From positions 1 to 39,481 of the forward strand of contig JADCES010000073.1 in the NCBI GenBank assembly GCA_020250005.1: DNA of 39,481 bases. The letters are read 5' to 3'. This document shows, piece after piece, positions 6,251 through 15,908 of the stretch. A program made the position numbers and the translations under genes. Within the stretch, counting starts at the first letter, position 1. Each line of letters begins with the position of its first letter. The stretch is from Roseomonas sp. (lineage in GTDB: Bacteria > Pseudomonadota > Alphaproteobacteria > Acetobacterales > Acetobacteraceae). The notes beneath the pieces are model-generated. The model searched no databases, had not been told where the DNA came from, and saw nothing but the letters and a program-made list of their open reading frames with translations.

Positions 6251-7312
6251 AACGAAATCAACCTTGGTGCCATGCTGCAAGCGCGTGAACAGCCGGGGGC
6301 TCACGCGATCCGCTGCGGTTTCCGCCAAATGCTGCAAGCCCGCGCGCTGTTCAAAAGCGCAGATATCGGCGGTGATCGCCTTCGCCTGGGAAAGCGCGCG
6401 TTCAAAACCTTCGATCAGCGGATGATCGGCGCGGCGCCAGATCTCCACCCCCGCCGCGCGGAGTTTTGCCAGCAAGCCTTCAAAGGCAGCGATGGAAGCC
6501 GCATCCAAATCCGCCCAGCCTTCGGTTTCCATGACAATCAGCCGCGCGGGTTTTACCGGAGCGGGCGCGCTGGCAGGGCCGAATAGCCCGGGCGCGCCAG
6601 GATCGCCCCCGGCACGGCGCGCGATTTCAATCGCCACTGTCCACATATCGACAAAGCTATTGGCATGAACGCCGGCGGTGGATTGGCTGAGCGATTGCCT
6701 CTCGCCGCGATTGATCGCGCCTTGCGTGGGCTTAAGTGCGATGTTGCCGCAATAGGAAGCCGGGCGAATGATGGACCCGCCGACCTGCGTGCCAATCGCC
6801 GCGGGGATCATATTGGCCGCAACGGCGGCGGCGGAGCCTGAGGATGAACCGCCTGGCGTGCGGCGCGGATCGAAGGGGTTGGTGGTGGGCCCCGGATGCG
6901 CCATGCCCAATTCCGCCGTGACCGTCTTGCCGATGATCACCGCGCCGGCATCGCGCAAAGCGCGCACCATGATGCTGTCGCGCTTCGGGAAATTGCCGGC
7001 GAAGGCACCGCAGCCCATTTGCGTTGGCATGTCGATGGTTTCGATGAGATCCTTGATGCCGATTGGCATGCCATCAATGACTGAGAGCGCGCGGCCCGCC
7101 TTGTAGCGCGCGGCGGAGGCATCGGCGGCGGCGCGCGCACCCGTTTCATTCAGCACGACAAAGGCACGCACCACGCCATCCTTGGCGGCGATGGCTTCCA
7201 GGCAGCGTTCCAGATAGGCGCGGGGATCATCCTGCCCCGCCAGAAAACGCGCCTGCGCGTCATGGAAAGTCAGGCCCTTGAAGCTGGCGCGGTCATAGCT
7301 GCCGGATGACAT
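6251..7312 (-). pseudogene. Amidase 5' fragment (catalytic part, split gene)
   Basis: This is the first 354 or so codons of an amidase-signature hydrolase. All three catalytic residues of the Ser-cisSer-Lys triad are here: K87 in GIKDLIE, the serines of GGSSSGSAAA (154-163), and S180 in GTQVGGSIIRPA. I chose the ATG at 7312 because a strong AGGGGG site precedes it; an upstream in-frame start at 7345 is less likely. After LFTRLQHGTKVDF the frame enters the palindromic element and ends at 6083 with about 55 unrelated residues. The C-terminal third lies at 4236-4562. Retained catalysis is unlikely, since that part completes the fold. Confidence 0.87.
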
Positions 7313-7384
7313 GGCGGTTCCCCCTTGGTGAAGTGCATGGTGCATCTTGCAATGCTTGGCGGCGCTTGTCTTGCGCCAGAGCCG

Positions 7385-9241
7385 CTAATTTGACAGCGCT
7401 TCACCGATGCGCGCCACCACCCCATCCCAATCGCCGGCGCGGCTTTGGCGAAACAGGCGCATGCTGGGGTACCAGGGGGAATCCTCGCGATCCAAAAGCC
7501 AGCGGAAATCCGGTGCGAAGGGCAGCATCACCCAGGTGGGCTTGCCAACCGCACCAGCCAAATGCGCGACCGAGGTATCAACCGAAATCACCAGATCAAG
7601 CGCGGAAATCAGCGCTGCCGTATCGGCGAAATCGCCAAGTTCAGCGCTGACATCCAAAATGCCGGAGGCTTCAAGCGCGGCGCGATCCCTATCCCGGACT
7701 TCCTTTTGCAGCGAAACCCAGACATCGCCTGGCTGGAACAATGGTGAAATCTTCGCGAGCGCGAGGGACCGGTTGGCATCATTCGCGTGCATCTGGCTGC
7801 CGCTCCAGACCAGACCAATGCGGCGGCCGGCGGGTAGGCGCTGATGCCAGCGCGCCACATCCTCAGGCGGTGCCGTGAGGTAGCCATTTTCAAAGGCGGG
7901 GATGGTTTCAAGCCTTGTACCGAAGGCCAGCGGCAGCGTCAGCAGCGGGGCATGCAATTCAAATTCTGTCGGTGCTTCATTCTGGCCAATCACGGTGACA
8001 GCGGGTTCAAAGCCCTTGAACAACCGCCTTAGCGGGTCTTGCACGGAAAAAGCCACCTTGGCACCCGCAGCCGCGGCGAGCAGCACATAGCGCGCAAAAT
8101 GGATCGTATCGCCAAGCCCTTGTTCCCAATAGATGTAGAGACGCTGATCCTTGAGCTGCTGATTGCCCCACCATAGCGGTTTTGGATATTTGCGGGCGGC
8201 CAAGGTCTTGTGGCGCAGGTTGCGATTCTCATAGGCGAGCCATCCATCCTCGAAACGCCCAAGCGCCAGCAACGCCAGAGCGCGGTTCCATGAGGCTTCC
8301 CGATCATCGGGCTGCAGTTTCAATGCGTAATCGTAACTGACGATTGCCTCTTCCAGCCGATTCAAGTTGCCCAGAGCGAAGCCATAGCCCCGGTGAGCAG
8401 ATGCGTCTTTGGGTGCAAGGGTCCGGGCAGTCTCGGCCGACAGCAAGGCTTTCTCCGGCTGACCAAGCAAAATGAGCGCATTGGCGCGCCACACATGAGC
8501 TTGAGCGAGTGTGGGGCTGATCGTTAGAGCCCGATCAATGGTACTGAGCCCGTCCTCTGGCCGCCCAAGCGCAAGCAGTGCCTCGGTGCGCGCAATCAAG
8601 GCCGAGGTATCATCAGGCTTCCCGCGCAGTGCCGCGTCAGCGGCTTCCATGGCTTCGGCAGGACGCTGCAATGTGCACAAGACCAGGGCCTTATTCACCA
8701 AAAAGGCGGGCGAGCCTGGGCGCAGGCTCAGTGCCTTTTCAATACCCGCAAGTGCATCCTCAAGCTTGAATTGATCCATCAGCGCGCAGGCACGATGATT
8801 ATGTGCTTCGGCATCATCGGGGTCCAGCGCAATGGCCCGATCGAAGGCGGCAACAGAATCCTTCAATCGCTTCATGTGCGTTAAGGCGACGCCACGGTTC
8901 TTATGGGTATTGGCCCTATTCGGATCAAGCGCGATTGCGCGGTCCAGACTAATGAGAGCGTCTTCGTAACGGTTAAGGCGGATCAGCGCGCTACCGTGAT
9001 TGCTATGGGCGGCGGCGTGGCGGGGATTGACTTCCAAGGCCCGACGGATGAGGGCCTCGCCCTCTTCGAGGTGCCCCATTTGAGCGGCAGCGATACCCGC
9101 AAAATGCAGCGCATCAACATTGCGCGGGTCGAATTTCAAGACGGCCCTAAAGGCAGCCCTGGCCGCAGCAAATTCACCCCGCTGGAGTAATGCGGTCGCC
9201 TCGGCAATTTTCCTAGAGATGGCTTTGGGTGGCTGCTTCAT
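7385..9241 (-). CDS. TPR-repeat protein with C-terminal glycosyltransferase-like domain
   Basis: A protein of about 618 residues. Roughly the first 330 residues are a run of 34-residue tetratricopeptide repeats (for example HAAAHSNHGSALIRLNRYEDA). The last 280 residues form a GT9/heptosyltransferase-like domain with YIYWEQGLGDTIHFARY, RIGLVWSGSQMHAND and LVISVDTSVAHLAGAVGKP, the nucleotide-sugar binding motifs of this group. Such proteins are common in alphaproteobacteria and are thought to glycosylate surface structures; the acceptor is unknown. The ATG at 9241 starts the conserved part, and a GTG at 9250 is possible. It is a single gene, divergent from the metallo-beta-lactamase operon across a 222-base gap. 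Confidence 0.87.
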   Translation of the reverse strand: MKQPPKAISRKIAEATALLQRGEFAAARAAFRAVLKFDPRNVDALHFAGIAAAQMGHLEEGEALIRRALEVNPRHAAAHSNHGSALIRLNRYEDALISLDRAIALDPNRANTHKNRGVALTHMKRLKDSVAAFDRAIALDPDDAEAHNHRACALMDQFKLEDALAGIEKALSLRPGSPAFLVNKALVLCTLQRPAEAMEAADAALRGKPDDTSALIARTEALLALGRPEDGLSTIDRALTISPTLAQAHVWRANALILLGQPEKALLSAETARTLAPKDASAHRGYGFALGNLNRLEEAIVSYDYALKLQPDDREASWNRALALLALGRFEDGWLAYENRNLRHKTLAARKYPKPLWWGNQQLKDQRLYIYWEQGLGDTIHFARYVLLAAAAGAKVAFSVQDPLRRLFKGFEPAVTVIGQNEAPTEFELHAPLLTLPLAFGTRLETIPAFENGYLTAPPEDVARWHQRLPAGRRIGLVWSGSQMHANDANRSLALAKISPLFQPGDVWVSLQKEVRDRDRAALEASGILDVSAELGDFADTAALISALDLVISVDTSVAHLAGAVGKPTWVMLPFAPDFRWLLDREDSPWYPSMRLFRQSRAGDWDGVVARIGEALSN

Positions 9242-9336
9242 CTGTTGCACCGGTCATGGGATCGGAGGCTTCTAAGGGGTTTGTCAGATGCCCTTTATGG
9301 CGCCCCGACTCGAGAAAATGGTTAACAGATGTTCAG

Positions 9337-9386
9337 CCGCCACCGTTTCCGGCGAACGGCTGGTAAGGAAACCTATGAGGTGGCGG
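9337..9386 (+). other. Two-step hairpin in the 5' leader of the hydrolase-peptidase operon
   Basis: CCGCCACC (9337-9344) pairs with GGTGGCGG (9379-9386), and GTTTCC (9345-9350) with GGAAAC (9367-9372), leaving a 6-base bulge. It sits 78 bases before the ATG at 9464. A second CCGCCACC at 9438-9445 could compete for the same GGTGGCGG, so two alternative folds are possible. No riboswitch class matches. Confidence 0.4.
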
Positions 9387-9463
9387 AGGAGTGTAGCGCT
9401 TTCAGGCCAAGCGGTTTGAATTGTCTTGCTTGTCTCCCGCCACCTTCCGCGCCAGGGTGGGCC

Positions 9464-10468
9464 ATGATCCCCGATATCCCCGCGCCCGGTCACGCCGCGA
9501 CGCTTCTGCCCGGCTTGCGCTGGCTGCGCTTTCCCCTGCCTTTCCCGCCGAGTCATGTGAATGTCTGGCTGTTGGAAGATGGGCCGGGTTGGCTCGCGAT
9601 TGATTGTTCCATCGCCAATGATGCGTCGCGCGATTTGTGGCGCGAGGCATTGGCCGGCGATGCCTTTGGTGGGCGGCCCTTGCAGCGCCTGTTGGTGACG
9701 CATTTCCACCCGGATCACGCCGGGCTGATGGGCTGGCTTGCGGAGGGCCATGGGCTGGTTCCGCTGATGACCAAGATCGAATGGCTGCAGGCGCGCGCAC
9801 TGTGGTTCGATACGGGGGCGGAGATGGTGGAACATCAGGCACGCTTTGCCGAAGCCGCCGGTGCGCCCGCCGAATATGCCGAATTCATCCGTGCGCGTGG
9901 GCCGATTTATGTGAAGGCGGTGGCTCCCTTGCCCAGGGTTTTTGAAGCCATTGCCGATGGGCAGGATATCACCATTGGTGGCCGCCCCTGGCGCGTGATG
10001 ACGGGGCAGGGCCATGCGCCGGATATGGCTTGCCTGTTCAATGCGGAAGATCGCGTGCTGATCGCGGCTGATCAGATCCTGCCGCGCATTTCACCCTATA
10101 TCGGGCTGCATGCGGGTGAGCCCGCTGCCGATCCGCTTGGCGCTTTTCTGGCATCGCTGGATCGCTTCCGCAGACTTCCCGAAGATGTACTGGTGCTGCC
10201 TTCGCACGGCGAACCCTTCTACGGCTTGCATGCGCGGCTTGATTGGCTCGCCGCGCATCATGCGGAACGGCTCTCGCTATTGATGGATGCCATGGCGGAT
10301 AGCAGCGCGCATGATCTGCTGCCGGTGCTGTTTCGCCGTCTGCTCGATATCCGTAATCTTGGCTTTGGGCTTGGCGAAACCCTGGCCCATCTACGCCGCT
10401 TGCAGGTATTGGGCGAAGCGGTGGCGGAGAAGGATGCCGCTGGCGTGATGCGCTGGCGCCGCGCGTGA
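9464..10468 (+). CDS. Metallo-beta-lactamase fold hydrolase
   Basis: A 334-residue MBL-fold hydrolase. The zinc-binding motif HFHPDH spans residues 80-85 (H80, H82, D84, H85). Later ligands are in GHAPDMACLF and in IAADQILPRISPY, and the final histidine is in LPSHGEPFYG. The length and the long C-terminal part fit the group with an extra winged-helix-like tail (LRRLQVLGEAVAEKDAAGVMRW). The ATG at 9464 follows AGGGTGGG; the longer frame upstream is leader. The M20 peptidase begins 10 bases after the stop, so the two are co-transcribed. The substrate is unknown. Confidence 0.9.
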   Translation: MIPDIPAPGHAATLLPGLRWLRFPLPFPPSHVNVWLLEDGPGWLAIDCSIANDASRDLWREALAGDAFGGRPLQRLLVTHFHPDHAGLMGWLAEGHGLVPLMTKIEWLQARALWFDTGAEMVEHQARFAEAAGAPAEYAEFIRARGPIYVKAVAPLPRVFEAIADGQDITIGGRPWRVMTGQGHAPDMACLFNAEDRVLIAADQILPRISPYIGLHAGEPAADPLGAFLASLDRFRRLPEDVLVLPSHGEPFYGLHARLDWLAAHHAERLSLLMDAMADSSAHDLLPVLFRRLLDIRNLGFGLGETLAHLRRLQVLGEAVAEKDAAGVMRWRRA

Positions 10469-10478
10469 GGAGTTAGAG

Positions 10479-11699
10479 ATGACGCCAGAAGAGACCATCG
10501 CAGCCATTCGCGCCGATGCGCGCTTTGCGGCCGCTTCCGCCAAACTCGCCGCTGATCACGCGCGCATGGTGGAAGATTGCATCACCCTCACGCAAATCCC
10601 CGCCCCACCCTTTGCCGAGGAAGAACGTGCCGCCGCCTATCTTGCCATGCTGCGCGATCATGGGTTGGAGGAGGTGGAGCAGGATGAAATCGGCAATGTG
10701 ATGGGGCTCCGCCGTGGTTTCGGCAATGGCGAGATTCTGGTGGTGGCCGCGCATCTGGACACTGTCTTTCCTGCCGGCACCGATGTGCGCGTCAGGCGCG
10801 AAGGCACCAGGCTTTCCGCACCGGGGGTGAGTGACGATACCTGGTCGCTTGCGGTCAATCTCGGCTTTTTGCGGGCTTTGGATGCGGCGGGGATTCGCAC
10901 GCGGCATGATCTGCTTTTTGTTGGGGATGTCGGGGAAGAAGGCTTGGGCGATTTGCGCGGCATTCGCCATCTTTTCACCAAGGGGCGGCATCGCGCGCGC
11001 ATTCGTGGTTTTCTGACCGTGGATAGCCCGCAGGTGGAAGGCATTGTCAGCGGCGGGGTGGGGTCCAAGCGCTATCGCGTCACGTTCCAGGGGCCGGGCG
11101 GGCATTCCTATGCCGCTTTCGGTCTGGTGAACCCGATGTATGCCATGGCGGAATGTGCGCGCAGCCTTGCCGCGCTGAAGGTACCCGATAGCCCGCCCAC
11201 TACGCATTGCGTGAGTGTGGTCTCGGGCGGGACTTCCATCAATGCCATCGCTGATCGTGTGGTGATTGAGGTGGATTTGCGTTCCGCCTCGGCCGCCGAG
11301 CTTGCCAAGCTGGATCATGCCTTTCTGGAGATGGCGGATTTGGCGGTGGCGGGTGAGAATGCCGCACGTTCCACTGCGAATGGCGCGATTACCGCCGATG
11401 TACAGCCGGTTGGGGACCGTCCGGCGGGGGAGACGCCGGCGGGCAGCCCGATCCGCGCCTTGGCCGCGGCGGCGGTGACGGCAGAGGGTTATCGCCCAAG
11501 CTTTGAATGGTCTTCGACGGATGCGAATATCCCGATGTCGCTTGGCATTCCCGCCTTGAAGATTGGTGCGGGCGGCCGAGGTGGCCGAGCGCATTCCTTG
11601 GATGAATGGCTGGATGTGGAACCCACCGAAGCGCTGCGCGGCATGCGTTCCAGCCTGGCCGCCATTCTTGCCATCGCCGGCATGGAGGGCATTACCTAA
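10479..11699 (+). CDS. M20-family metallopeptidase
   Basis: A 406-residue M20 peptidase of the ArgE/DapE/CPG2 group, a two-zinc enzyme that removes amino acids or acyl groups from small peptides or amides. Metal and catalytic positions are visible: VVAAHLDTVFP (His and the nearby Asp), GVSDDTWSLAV (bridging Asp), GDVGEEGLGDLRG (paired Glu) and SSTDANIPMSL. The final metal histidine is in GRAHSLDEW. The dimerisation insert runs about 190-310 (GPGGHSYAAFG). It has a GAGGAG site and follows the MBL hydrolase at once, which suggests a joint role in breaking down a compound. Confidence 0.92.
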   Translation: MTPEETIAAIRADARFAAASAKLAADHARMVEDCITLTQIPAPPFAEEERAAAYLAMLRDHGLEEVEQDEIGNVMGLRRGFGNGEILVVAAHLDTVFPAGTDVRVRREGTRLSAPGVSDDTWSLAVNLGFLRALDAAGIRTRHDLLFVGDVGEEGLGDLRGIRHLFTKGRHRARIRGFLTVDSPQVEGIVSGGVGSKRYRVTFQGPGGHSYAAFGLVNPMYAMAECARSLAALKVPDSPPTTHCVSVVSGGTSINAIADRVVIEVDLRSASAAELAKLDHAFLEMADLAVAGENAARSTANGAITADVQPVGDRPAGETPAGSPIRALAAAAVTAEGYRPSFEWSSTDANIPMSLGIPALKIGAGGRGGRAHSLDEWLDVEPTEALRGMRSSLAAILAIAGMEGIT

Positions 11700-11713
11700 A
11701 GTCTCGGCGGGGT

Positions 11714-11760
11714 CCGGGGTGGCACGGCCACCCCGGCGGAGGCGGGGGGCAGATCCCCCC
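11714..11760. terminator. Paired GC-rich hairpins after the M20 gene
   Basis: CCGGGGTGGC-ACG-GCCACCCCGG (11714-11736) is a perfect 10-base stem. GGGGGG-CAGAT-CCCCCC (11744-11760) follows eight bases on. There is no run of T, so termination would be weak or Rho-assisted. It may instead be part of a repeated intergenic motif together with the hairpin at 11778. Confidence 0.45.
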
Positions 11761-11777
11761 TTGAATTTTGTCTGGTC

Positions 11778-11824
11778 GCATTTTCCGAGTCGCCAAGCGA
11801 GACCGCTTGGCTTGAAAATGCTCC
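11778..11824 (+). repeat. Dispersed hairpin repeat, copy 2
   Basis: Same orientation and layout as the copy at 974. Outer arms GCATTTT / AAAATGC flank the inner stem CCAAGCG (11793-11799) / CGCTTGG (11804-11810), with loop AGAC. It lies between the M20 peptidase stop and purL, 65 bases before the purL ATG. Confidence 0.9.
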
Positions 11825-11888
11825 GGGCAGAGCCCCCCTTTTTTTACGTCTTCACAAGCCCGCCCCGACGGGCCATCACTTGCTCATC

Positions 11889-14102
11889 ATGACCGCTGCT
11901 GCTCCCCTTCTCCCCCCCGAACGCGCTGCCCAGCTTGCTGCCGAATTCGGCCTGAAGCCCGATGAGTATGAAAGGGTCTTGGCCATTCTCGGCCGCGCGC
12001 CGCGCCTGGCAGAGCTTGGCCTGTTCAGCGTGATGTGGTCGGAGCATTGCTCCTATAAATCATCGCGTGTTTGGTTGAAGGAATTGCCGACCAAGGCGCC
12101 TTGGGTGATCCAGGGTCCGGGTGAGAATGCCGGCGTGATTGATATCGGTGAGGGTCTGGCCGCGGTTTTCAAAATGGAAAGCCACAATCACCCGTCTTAC
12201 ATCGAACCCTATAATGGTGCGGCGACGGGTGTTGGCGGGATTTTGCGTGATGTCTTCACCATGGGCGCGCGGCCAATTGCCAATTTGAATGCGCTGCGTT
12301 TCGGTGCGCCGGATGCACCGCGCATGAGGCGCATCATTGATGGTGTGGTGCGCGGCATTGGTGGCTATGGAAATTGTGTGGGTGTGCCGACCGTGGGGGG
12401 CGAGGTGAATTTCCACCCGCGCTATAATGGAAATCCCCTGGTCAATGCCATGACGGTTGGCATCGCGCGCGCTGATCGGATTTTCACCGCCAAGGCAACT
12501 GGCACTGGCAATCCCGTTGTCTATGTCGGGTCCAAAACCGGGCGCGATGGCATCCATGGCGCCACCATGGCGAGCGCGGAATTCAGCGCCGATTCGGAAG
12601 AAAAGCGCCCGACTGTGCAAATCGGCGATCCCTTTGCTGAAAAGCTGCTGATTGAAGCCTGCATGGAATTGATGGCAACGGATGCGATTGTAGCCATTCA
12701 GGACATGGGCGCGGCTGGCCTCACCAGTTCCAGCGTTGAGATGGCCGGCAAGGGCGGCATGGGCATTGAACTTGAAATGGAAGCGGTGCCGCAGCGCGAA
12801 GAAGGCATGTCGGCCTATGAGATGATGCTCTCCGAAAGCCAGGAACGCATGCTGATGATCCTGAAGCCTGGGCGTGAGGCCGAGGCTGAGGCGATTTTCC
12901 GCAAATGGGAATTGGATTTCGCGGTGATCGGCAAGCTCACCGATACGGGCCGCATCGTGATCCGCCATAAGGGTGTGCTGGAAGCAGATATTCCGCTGGC
13001 ACCTTTGGAATCCGAAGCGCCGCTGTATCGGCGCCCGATAGCAGAAACGCCGAAGCAGCCGGTGCTGGCGGCCTCTGCCATTCCTGATCCGGTGGGCATT
13101 GCACCGGCCTTGATGACGCTTGTTGCCTGCCCGGATTTGTGTTCGCGCCGCTGGATTTGGGATCAATATGACAGCCTGGTGAATGGCCAAACCGTGCAGC
13201 GCCCAGGCGGCGCCGATGCCGCCGTGGTCAGGATTGAAGATCATGACCGGGCGCTGGCGATGACCACGGATTGTACGCCGCGCTATTGCCTGGCGGACCC
13301 AGAGGAAGGCGGCAAGCAGGCGGTGGCGGAAGCGTGGCGGAATATCACGGCGGTGGGCGCGCTGCCTTTGGCGATCACCGACAATATGAATTTCGGTAAT
13401 CCGGAAAAGCCTGAAATCATGGGACAGTTTGCCTCGGCTGTGCGGGGCATGGCGGCGGCGTGCATCGCGCTCGATTTCCCGGTCGTCTCGGGCAATGTGT
13501 CGCTTTACAATGAAACCGAAGGCCGCGCGATTTTGCCCACACCCGCGATTGGCGGCGTTGGTGTGCTGGAAAATGCCGCGCAGGCGGTGGGCTTGGCCAT
13601 GCCGGCCAAGGGCGATCTGGTACTGATTGGCGATACGCAAGGCTGGCTTGGGCAATCGCTATGGCTGCGCGAAATCGCGGGCCGTGAAGAAGGCGCGCCG
13701 CCATCGGTTGATTTGGCGGCAGAACGCCGCAATGGCGATTTTGCCCGCGCGCGCATCCTGGCGGGCGAAGTGCTGGCGAGCCATGACTGCGCCGATGGCG
13801 GGCTGCTGGTGGCCGTGGCGGAAATGGCGATGGGTAGCGGTATCGGTGCGAAGCTCACCTCAACGCCGGAGGGTATCCCCGCCCATGGCTTCTGGTTCGG
13901 CGAAGATCAGGCCCGCTATGTGCTGGCGGTGGCCGATGGCGCGGCGCTGATTGCCAAGGCAAGCGCGGCGGGGGTTCCGGCCCGGCTGATCGGCGCGGCC
14001 GGCGGGGGGGACTTGGTTCTGCCCGATGGCACTGCCATATCGGTCTCAACGCTGGCGGCGGCCCATGAGGCTACGTTGCCGGCACTGATGGGGGAGATTT
14101 AG
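11889..14102 (+). CDS. purL: Phosphoribosylformylglycinamidine synthase subunit PurL
   Basis: The 737-residue small-type PurL catalyses ATP-dependent conversion of FGAR to FGAM in purine synthesis, with PurQ and PurS as partners (not in this window). Visible motifs are the N-terminal [17 protein letters not shown], the substrate loop [12 protein letters not shown], and [21 protein letters not shown]. Two AIR-synthase-like halves follow, with [17 protein letters not shown] and later [17 protein letters not shown]. Length is normal for the PurLQS type. I start at the ATG at 11889; a TTG three codons earlier is less likely. bolA and grxD follow within 11 bases of each other, the usual alphaproteobacterial arrangement. 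Confidence 0.97.
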   Translation: MTAAAPLLPPERAAQLAAEFGLKPDEYERVLAILGRAPRLAELGLFSVMWSEHCSYKSSRVWLKELPTKAPWVIQGPGENAGVIDIGEGLAAVFKMESHNHPSYIEPYNGAATGVGGILRDVFTMGARPIANLNALRFGAPDAPRMRRIIDGVVRGIGGYGNCVGVPTVGGEVNFHPRYNGNPLVNAMTVGIARADRIFTAKATGTGNPVVYVGSKTGRDGIHGATMASAEFSADSEEKRPTVQIGDPFAEKLLIEACMELMATDAIVAIQDMGAAGLTSSSVEMAGKGGMGIELEMEAVPQREEGMSAYEMMLSESQERMLMILKPGREAEAEAIFRKWELDFAVIGKLTDTGRIVIRHKGVLEADIPLAPLESEAPLYRRPIAETPKQPVLAASAIPDPVGIAPALMTLVACPDLCSRRWIWDQYDSLVNGQTVQRPGGADAAVVRIEDHDRALAMTTDCTPRYCLADPEEGGKQAVAEAWRNITAVGALPLAITDNMNFGNPEKPEIMGQFASAVRGMAAACIALDFPVVSGNVSLYNETEGRAILPTPAIGGVGVLENAAQAVGLAMPAKGDLVLIGDTQGWLGQSLWLREIAGREEGAPPSVDLAAERRNGDFARARILAGEVLASHDCADGGLLVAVAEMAMGSGIGAKLTSTPEGIPAHGFWFGEDQARYVLAVADGAALIAKASAAGVPARLIGAAGGGDLVLPDGTAISVSTLAAAHEATLPALMGEI

Positions 14103-14107
14103 CAGCC

Positions 14108-14341
14108 ATGGGCATGCAGGCCGCGGAAATTGAGGCGCTGATCAAGGCAGCGCTGCCGGATGCGGAAGTGACGATCGAGGATTTGGCCGGCGATGGCGAT
14201 CATTATGCCGCCAAGGTCGTGTCCTCGGCCTTTAAGGGCTTGCCCCGCGTGCGCCAACATCAGATTGTCTATGCCGCGCTACAGGGCCGCATGGGGGGTG
14301 TTCTTCATGCGCTGGCCTTGCAAACCTCTGCCCCGGAATAG
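14108..14341 (+). CDS. bolA: BolA-family protein (IbaG-like)
   Basis: A 77-residue BolA protein. Its fold is shown by [23 protein letters not shown] and by [17 protein letters not shown], with the conserved histidine in RQHQIVY. BolA proteins bind a 2Fe-2S cluster together with monothiol CGFS glutaredoxins and take part in iron handling. That glutaredoxin is encoded 11 bases downstream. The gene is 5 bases after purL and is certainly in the same transcript. A second in-frame ATG two codons in is possible. Confidence 0.93.
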   Translation: MGMQAAEIEALIKAALPDAEVTIEDLAGDGDHYAAKVVSSAFKGLPRVRQHQIVYAALQGRMGGVLHALALQTSAPE

Positions 14342-14352
14342 GAGCCACAAAG

Positions 14353-14691
14353 ATGAGCAACCCGACCTTTGAACGTATCGAAGCCGATATCAAGGCGAAC
14401 CCCGTTGTGCTGTTCATGAAGGGCACACCGGTTTTTCCGCAATGCGGCTTTTCCGCCCGCGTGGTGCAAATTCTTTCGCATATGGGCGTGCCCTTCAAGG
14501 GCGTGAATGTGCTGGAAGATATGGAAATCCGCGAAGGTATCAAGGAATTCACGAATTGGCCGACCATTCCGCAGCTTTATGTTGGCGGCGAATTCGTGGG
14601 CGGCTGCGACATTATTACTGAGATGTTCCAGTCCGGCGAGCTTTCCGGTCTGCTCAAGGAAAAGGGCGTGGCGCATAAGGCCGACGCCTGA
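14353..14691 (+). CDS. grxD: Monothiol glutaredoxin, Grx4 family
   Basis: A 112-residue CGFS-type monothiol glutaredoxin that carries and transfers 2Fe-2S clusters with glutathione. The active site PQCGFS places the cysteine at residue 31. The glutathione-binding features [19 protein letters not shown] and the K in LFMKGTP are present. The ATG has a GGAG site. It ends the purL-bolA-grxD unit and is followed directly by a perfect terminator. Pairing with the BolA protein in front is well established for these families. Confidence 0.96.
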   Translation: MSNPTFERIEADIKANPVVLFMKGTPVFPQCGFSARVVQILSHMGVPFKGVNVLEDMEIREGIKEFTNWPTIPQLYVGGEFVGGCDIITEMFQSGELSGLLKEKGVAHKADA

Positions 14692-14712
14692 GCCTTCGCC
14701 TTACTGAAAAGG

Positions 14713-14740
14713 AAAACGCCACCTGATCAGGTGGCGTTTT
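14713..14740. terminator. Perfect bidirectional terminator
   Basis: A fully palindromic 28-base sequence, AAAACGCCACCT-GATC-AGGTGGCGTTTT, with A and T runs at its two ends. It can stop transcription of grxD from the left and of the convergent small secreted-protein gene from the right. Confidence 0.92.
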
Positions 14741-14745
14741 GGAGT

Positions 14746-14994
14746 TTATCCTGCAGCGGAACCGTTGCGCGGCGCACGTTGGCGGTTGGCCTTATTGGTG
14801 CTGCTGCTGCGCTTCTGCCGATTGGCCTTCTGGCCCTGGGAAGCACTGCGGTTGCGCGTGGATTGGCCGCGCTGCGTGCTGCCATTGGTCGCTTCCGTAC
14901 CATCGGTCGCACGGCGCGGCGCGGCATCGGCCGGTACGGCGCTGGTCGCGATAACCAGGCCGCCCAAGGCAGCCAGAAGCAAAAGCCGTTTCAT
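14746..14994 (-). CDS. Small secreted, very basic low-complexity protein
   Basis: An 82-residue predicted exported protein. Residues 1-25 form a clear signal peptide (MKRLLLLAALGGLVIATSAV, cleavage near ADAA). The mature part of about 57 residues is rich in Arg, Ser, Asn, Gln and Lys, for example GQKANRQKRSSSTNKANRQR, with no hydrophobic core. It is probably disordered and may bind polyanions. It has no cysteine. Two Met codons stand in tandem, and I use the second. The gene is alone on its strand and shares the bidirectional terminator with grxD. Function unknown. Codon-position bias and the good signal peptide argue that it is real. Confidence 0.65.
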   Translation of the reverse strand: MKRLLLLAALGGLVIATSAVPADAAPRRATDGTEATNGSTQRGQSTRNRSASQGQKANRQKRSSSTNKANRQRAPRNGSAAG

Positions 14995-15131
14995 CACTCA
15001 AAGCCCTTTCTGATGACACATGCCCTGCCCACGAATCGGCTGCGCAGGGCGCCATTATCCCGCATAGCGCCTGCGCCGTCTCAGTCACCTGAATAAAGTA
15101 TTAAGCTTCCTTCATGTGTTGCGGGGCAGCC

Positions 15132-15854
15132 TTATTCGCCACTCGCCCGCGCCTTGGCTTCCTCGGCGCTGCCGATCCCACCATTTGCCTTGGACCATTG
15201 CACCGGGTCTTCCAGGAATTTCCGCACTTCCTTGAGCGCGCCTTCACTGAAATAGGGGCGTTCGCGGCAGACCTCCAGCACATCCCACCAGGTGCAAAGG
15301 TGATGCAGGTTCAGGCCCATGCCCTTCATGGTTTCAAAGGAACCAGGGAAGACGCCGTAATAGAAAACGACGAAGGTATGGTCACAAATGGCGCCGGCAT
15401 CACGCAAGGCATTCGCGAAACGAATTTTTGAAGCGCCATCGGTGGTCAAATCCTCGACCAGCAGCGTGCGCTGGCCAACAGGTACCTCGCCTTCAATCAG
15501 CGCATTACGCCCAAAACCCTTCGGCTTTTTCCGCACATAGGCCATGGGGGCCAGCATGCGATCCGCGATCCAGGCGCCGAAGGGAATCCCCGCCGTTTCG
15601 CCACCCACCACCACGTCAATCGATTCATAACCGACATGCCGGCCAATCTTTTCCACGCCCAGATCGCAAATCCGGTTGCGCGCGCGCGGGAAGGAGATGA
15701 TCTTGCGGCAATCAATATAGACGGGGCTCTTCCAACCGCTGGTAAAGGTGTAGGGCTCTTCCGGGCGGAAATTCACCGCCTTGATTTCAAGCAGGATGCG
15801 CGCGGTGGTGAGCGCCGCGTCGCGGTCCCAGTCGGAGGCATGAAGGGCGGGCAT
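15132..15854 (-). CDS. pyrE: Orotate phosphoribosyltransferase
   Basis: A 240-residue OPRTase that joins orotate to PRPP in pyrimidine synthesis. The PRPP-binding motif is [14 protein letters not shown]. The orotate-side motifs are [20 protein letters not shown] and [18 protein letters not shown], with [17 protein letters not shown] between. It is somewhat longer than the E. coli enzyme, with an extra tail ([18 protein letters not shown]). That length is seen in the alphaproteobacterial form. The ATG has an AGAGGAG site. It stands alone, divergent from the ELM1-family gene. Confidence 0.96.
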   Translation of the reverse strand: MPALHASDWDRDAALTTARILLEIKAVNFRPEEPYTFTSGWKSPVYIDCRKIISFPRARNRICDLGVEKIGRHVGYESIDVVVGGETAGIPFGAWIADRMLAPMAYVRKKPKGFGRNALIEGEVPVGQRTLLVEDLTTDGASKIRFANALRDAGAICDHTFVVFYYGVFPGSFETMKGMGLNLHHLCTWWDVLEVCRERPYFSEGALKEVRKFLEDPVQWSKANGGIGSAEEAKARASGE

Positions 15855-15908
15855 GGATAGGGCTCCTCTCTTTCCGGGCTTTGGTAATGCCCCACGGCGG
15901 CGGCGTCC

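Noticed and set aside
12060-13655. 531-codon minus-strand frame inside purL
   Set aside because: Antisense to purL, His/Arg-rich low-complexity composition typical of a reverse-frame shadow, no domain.
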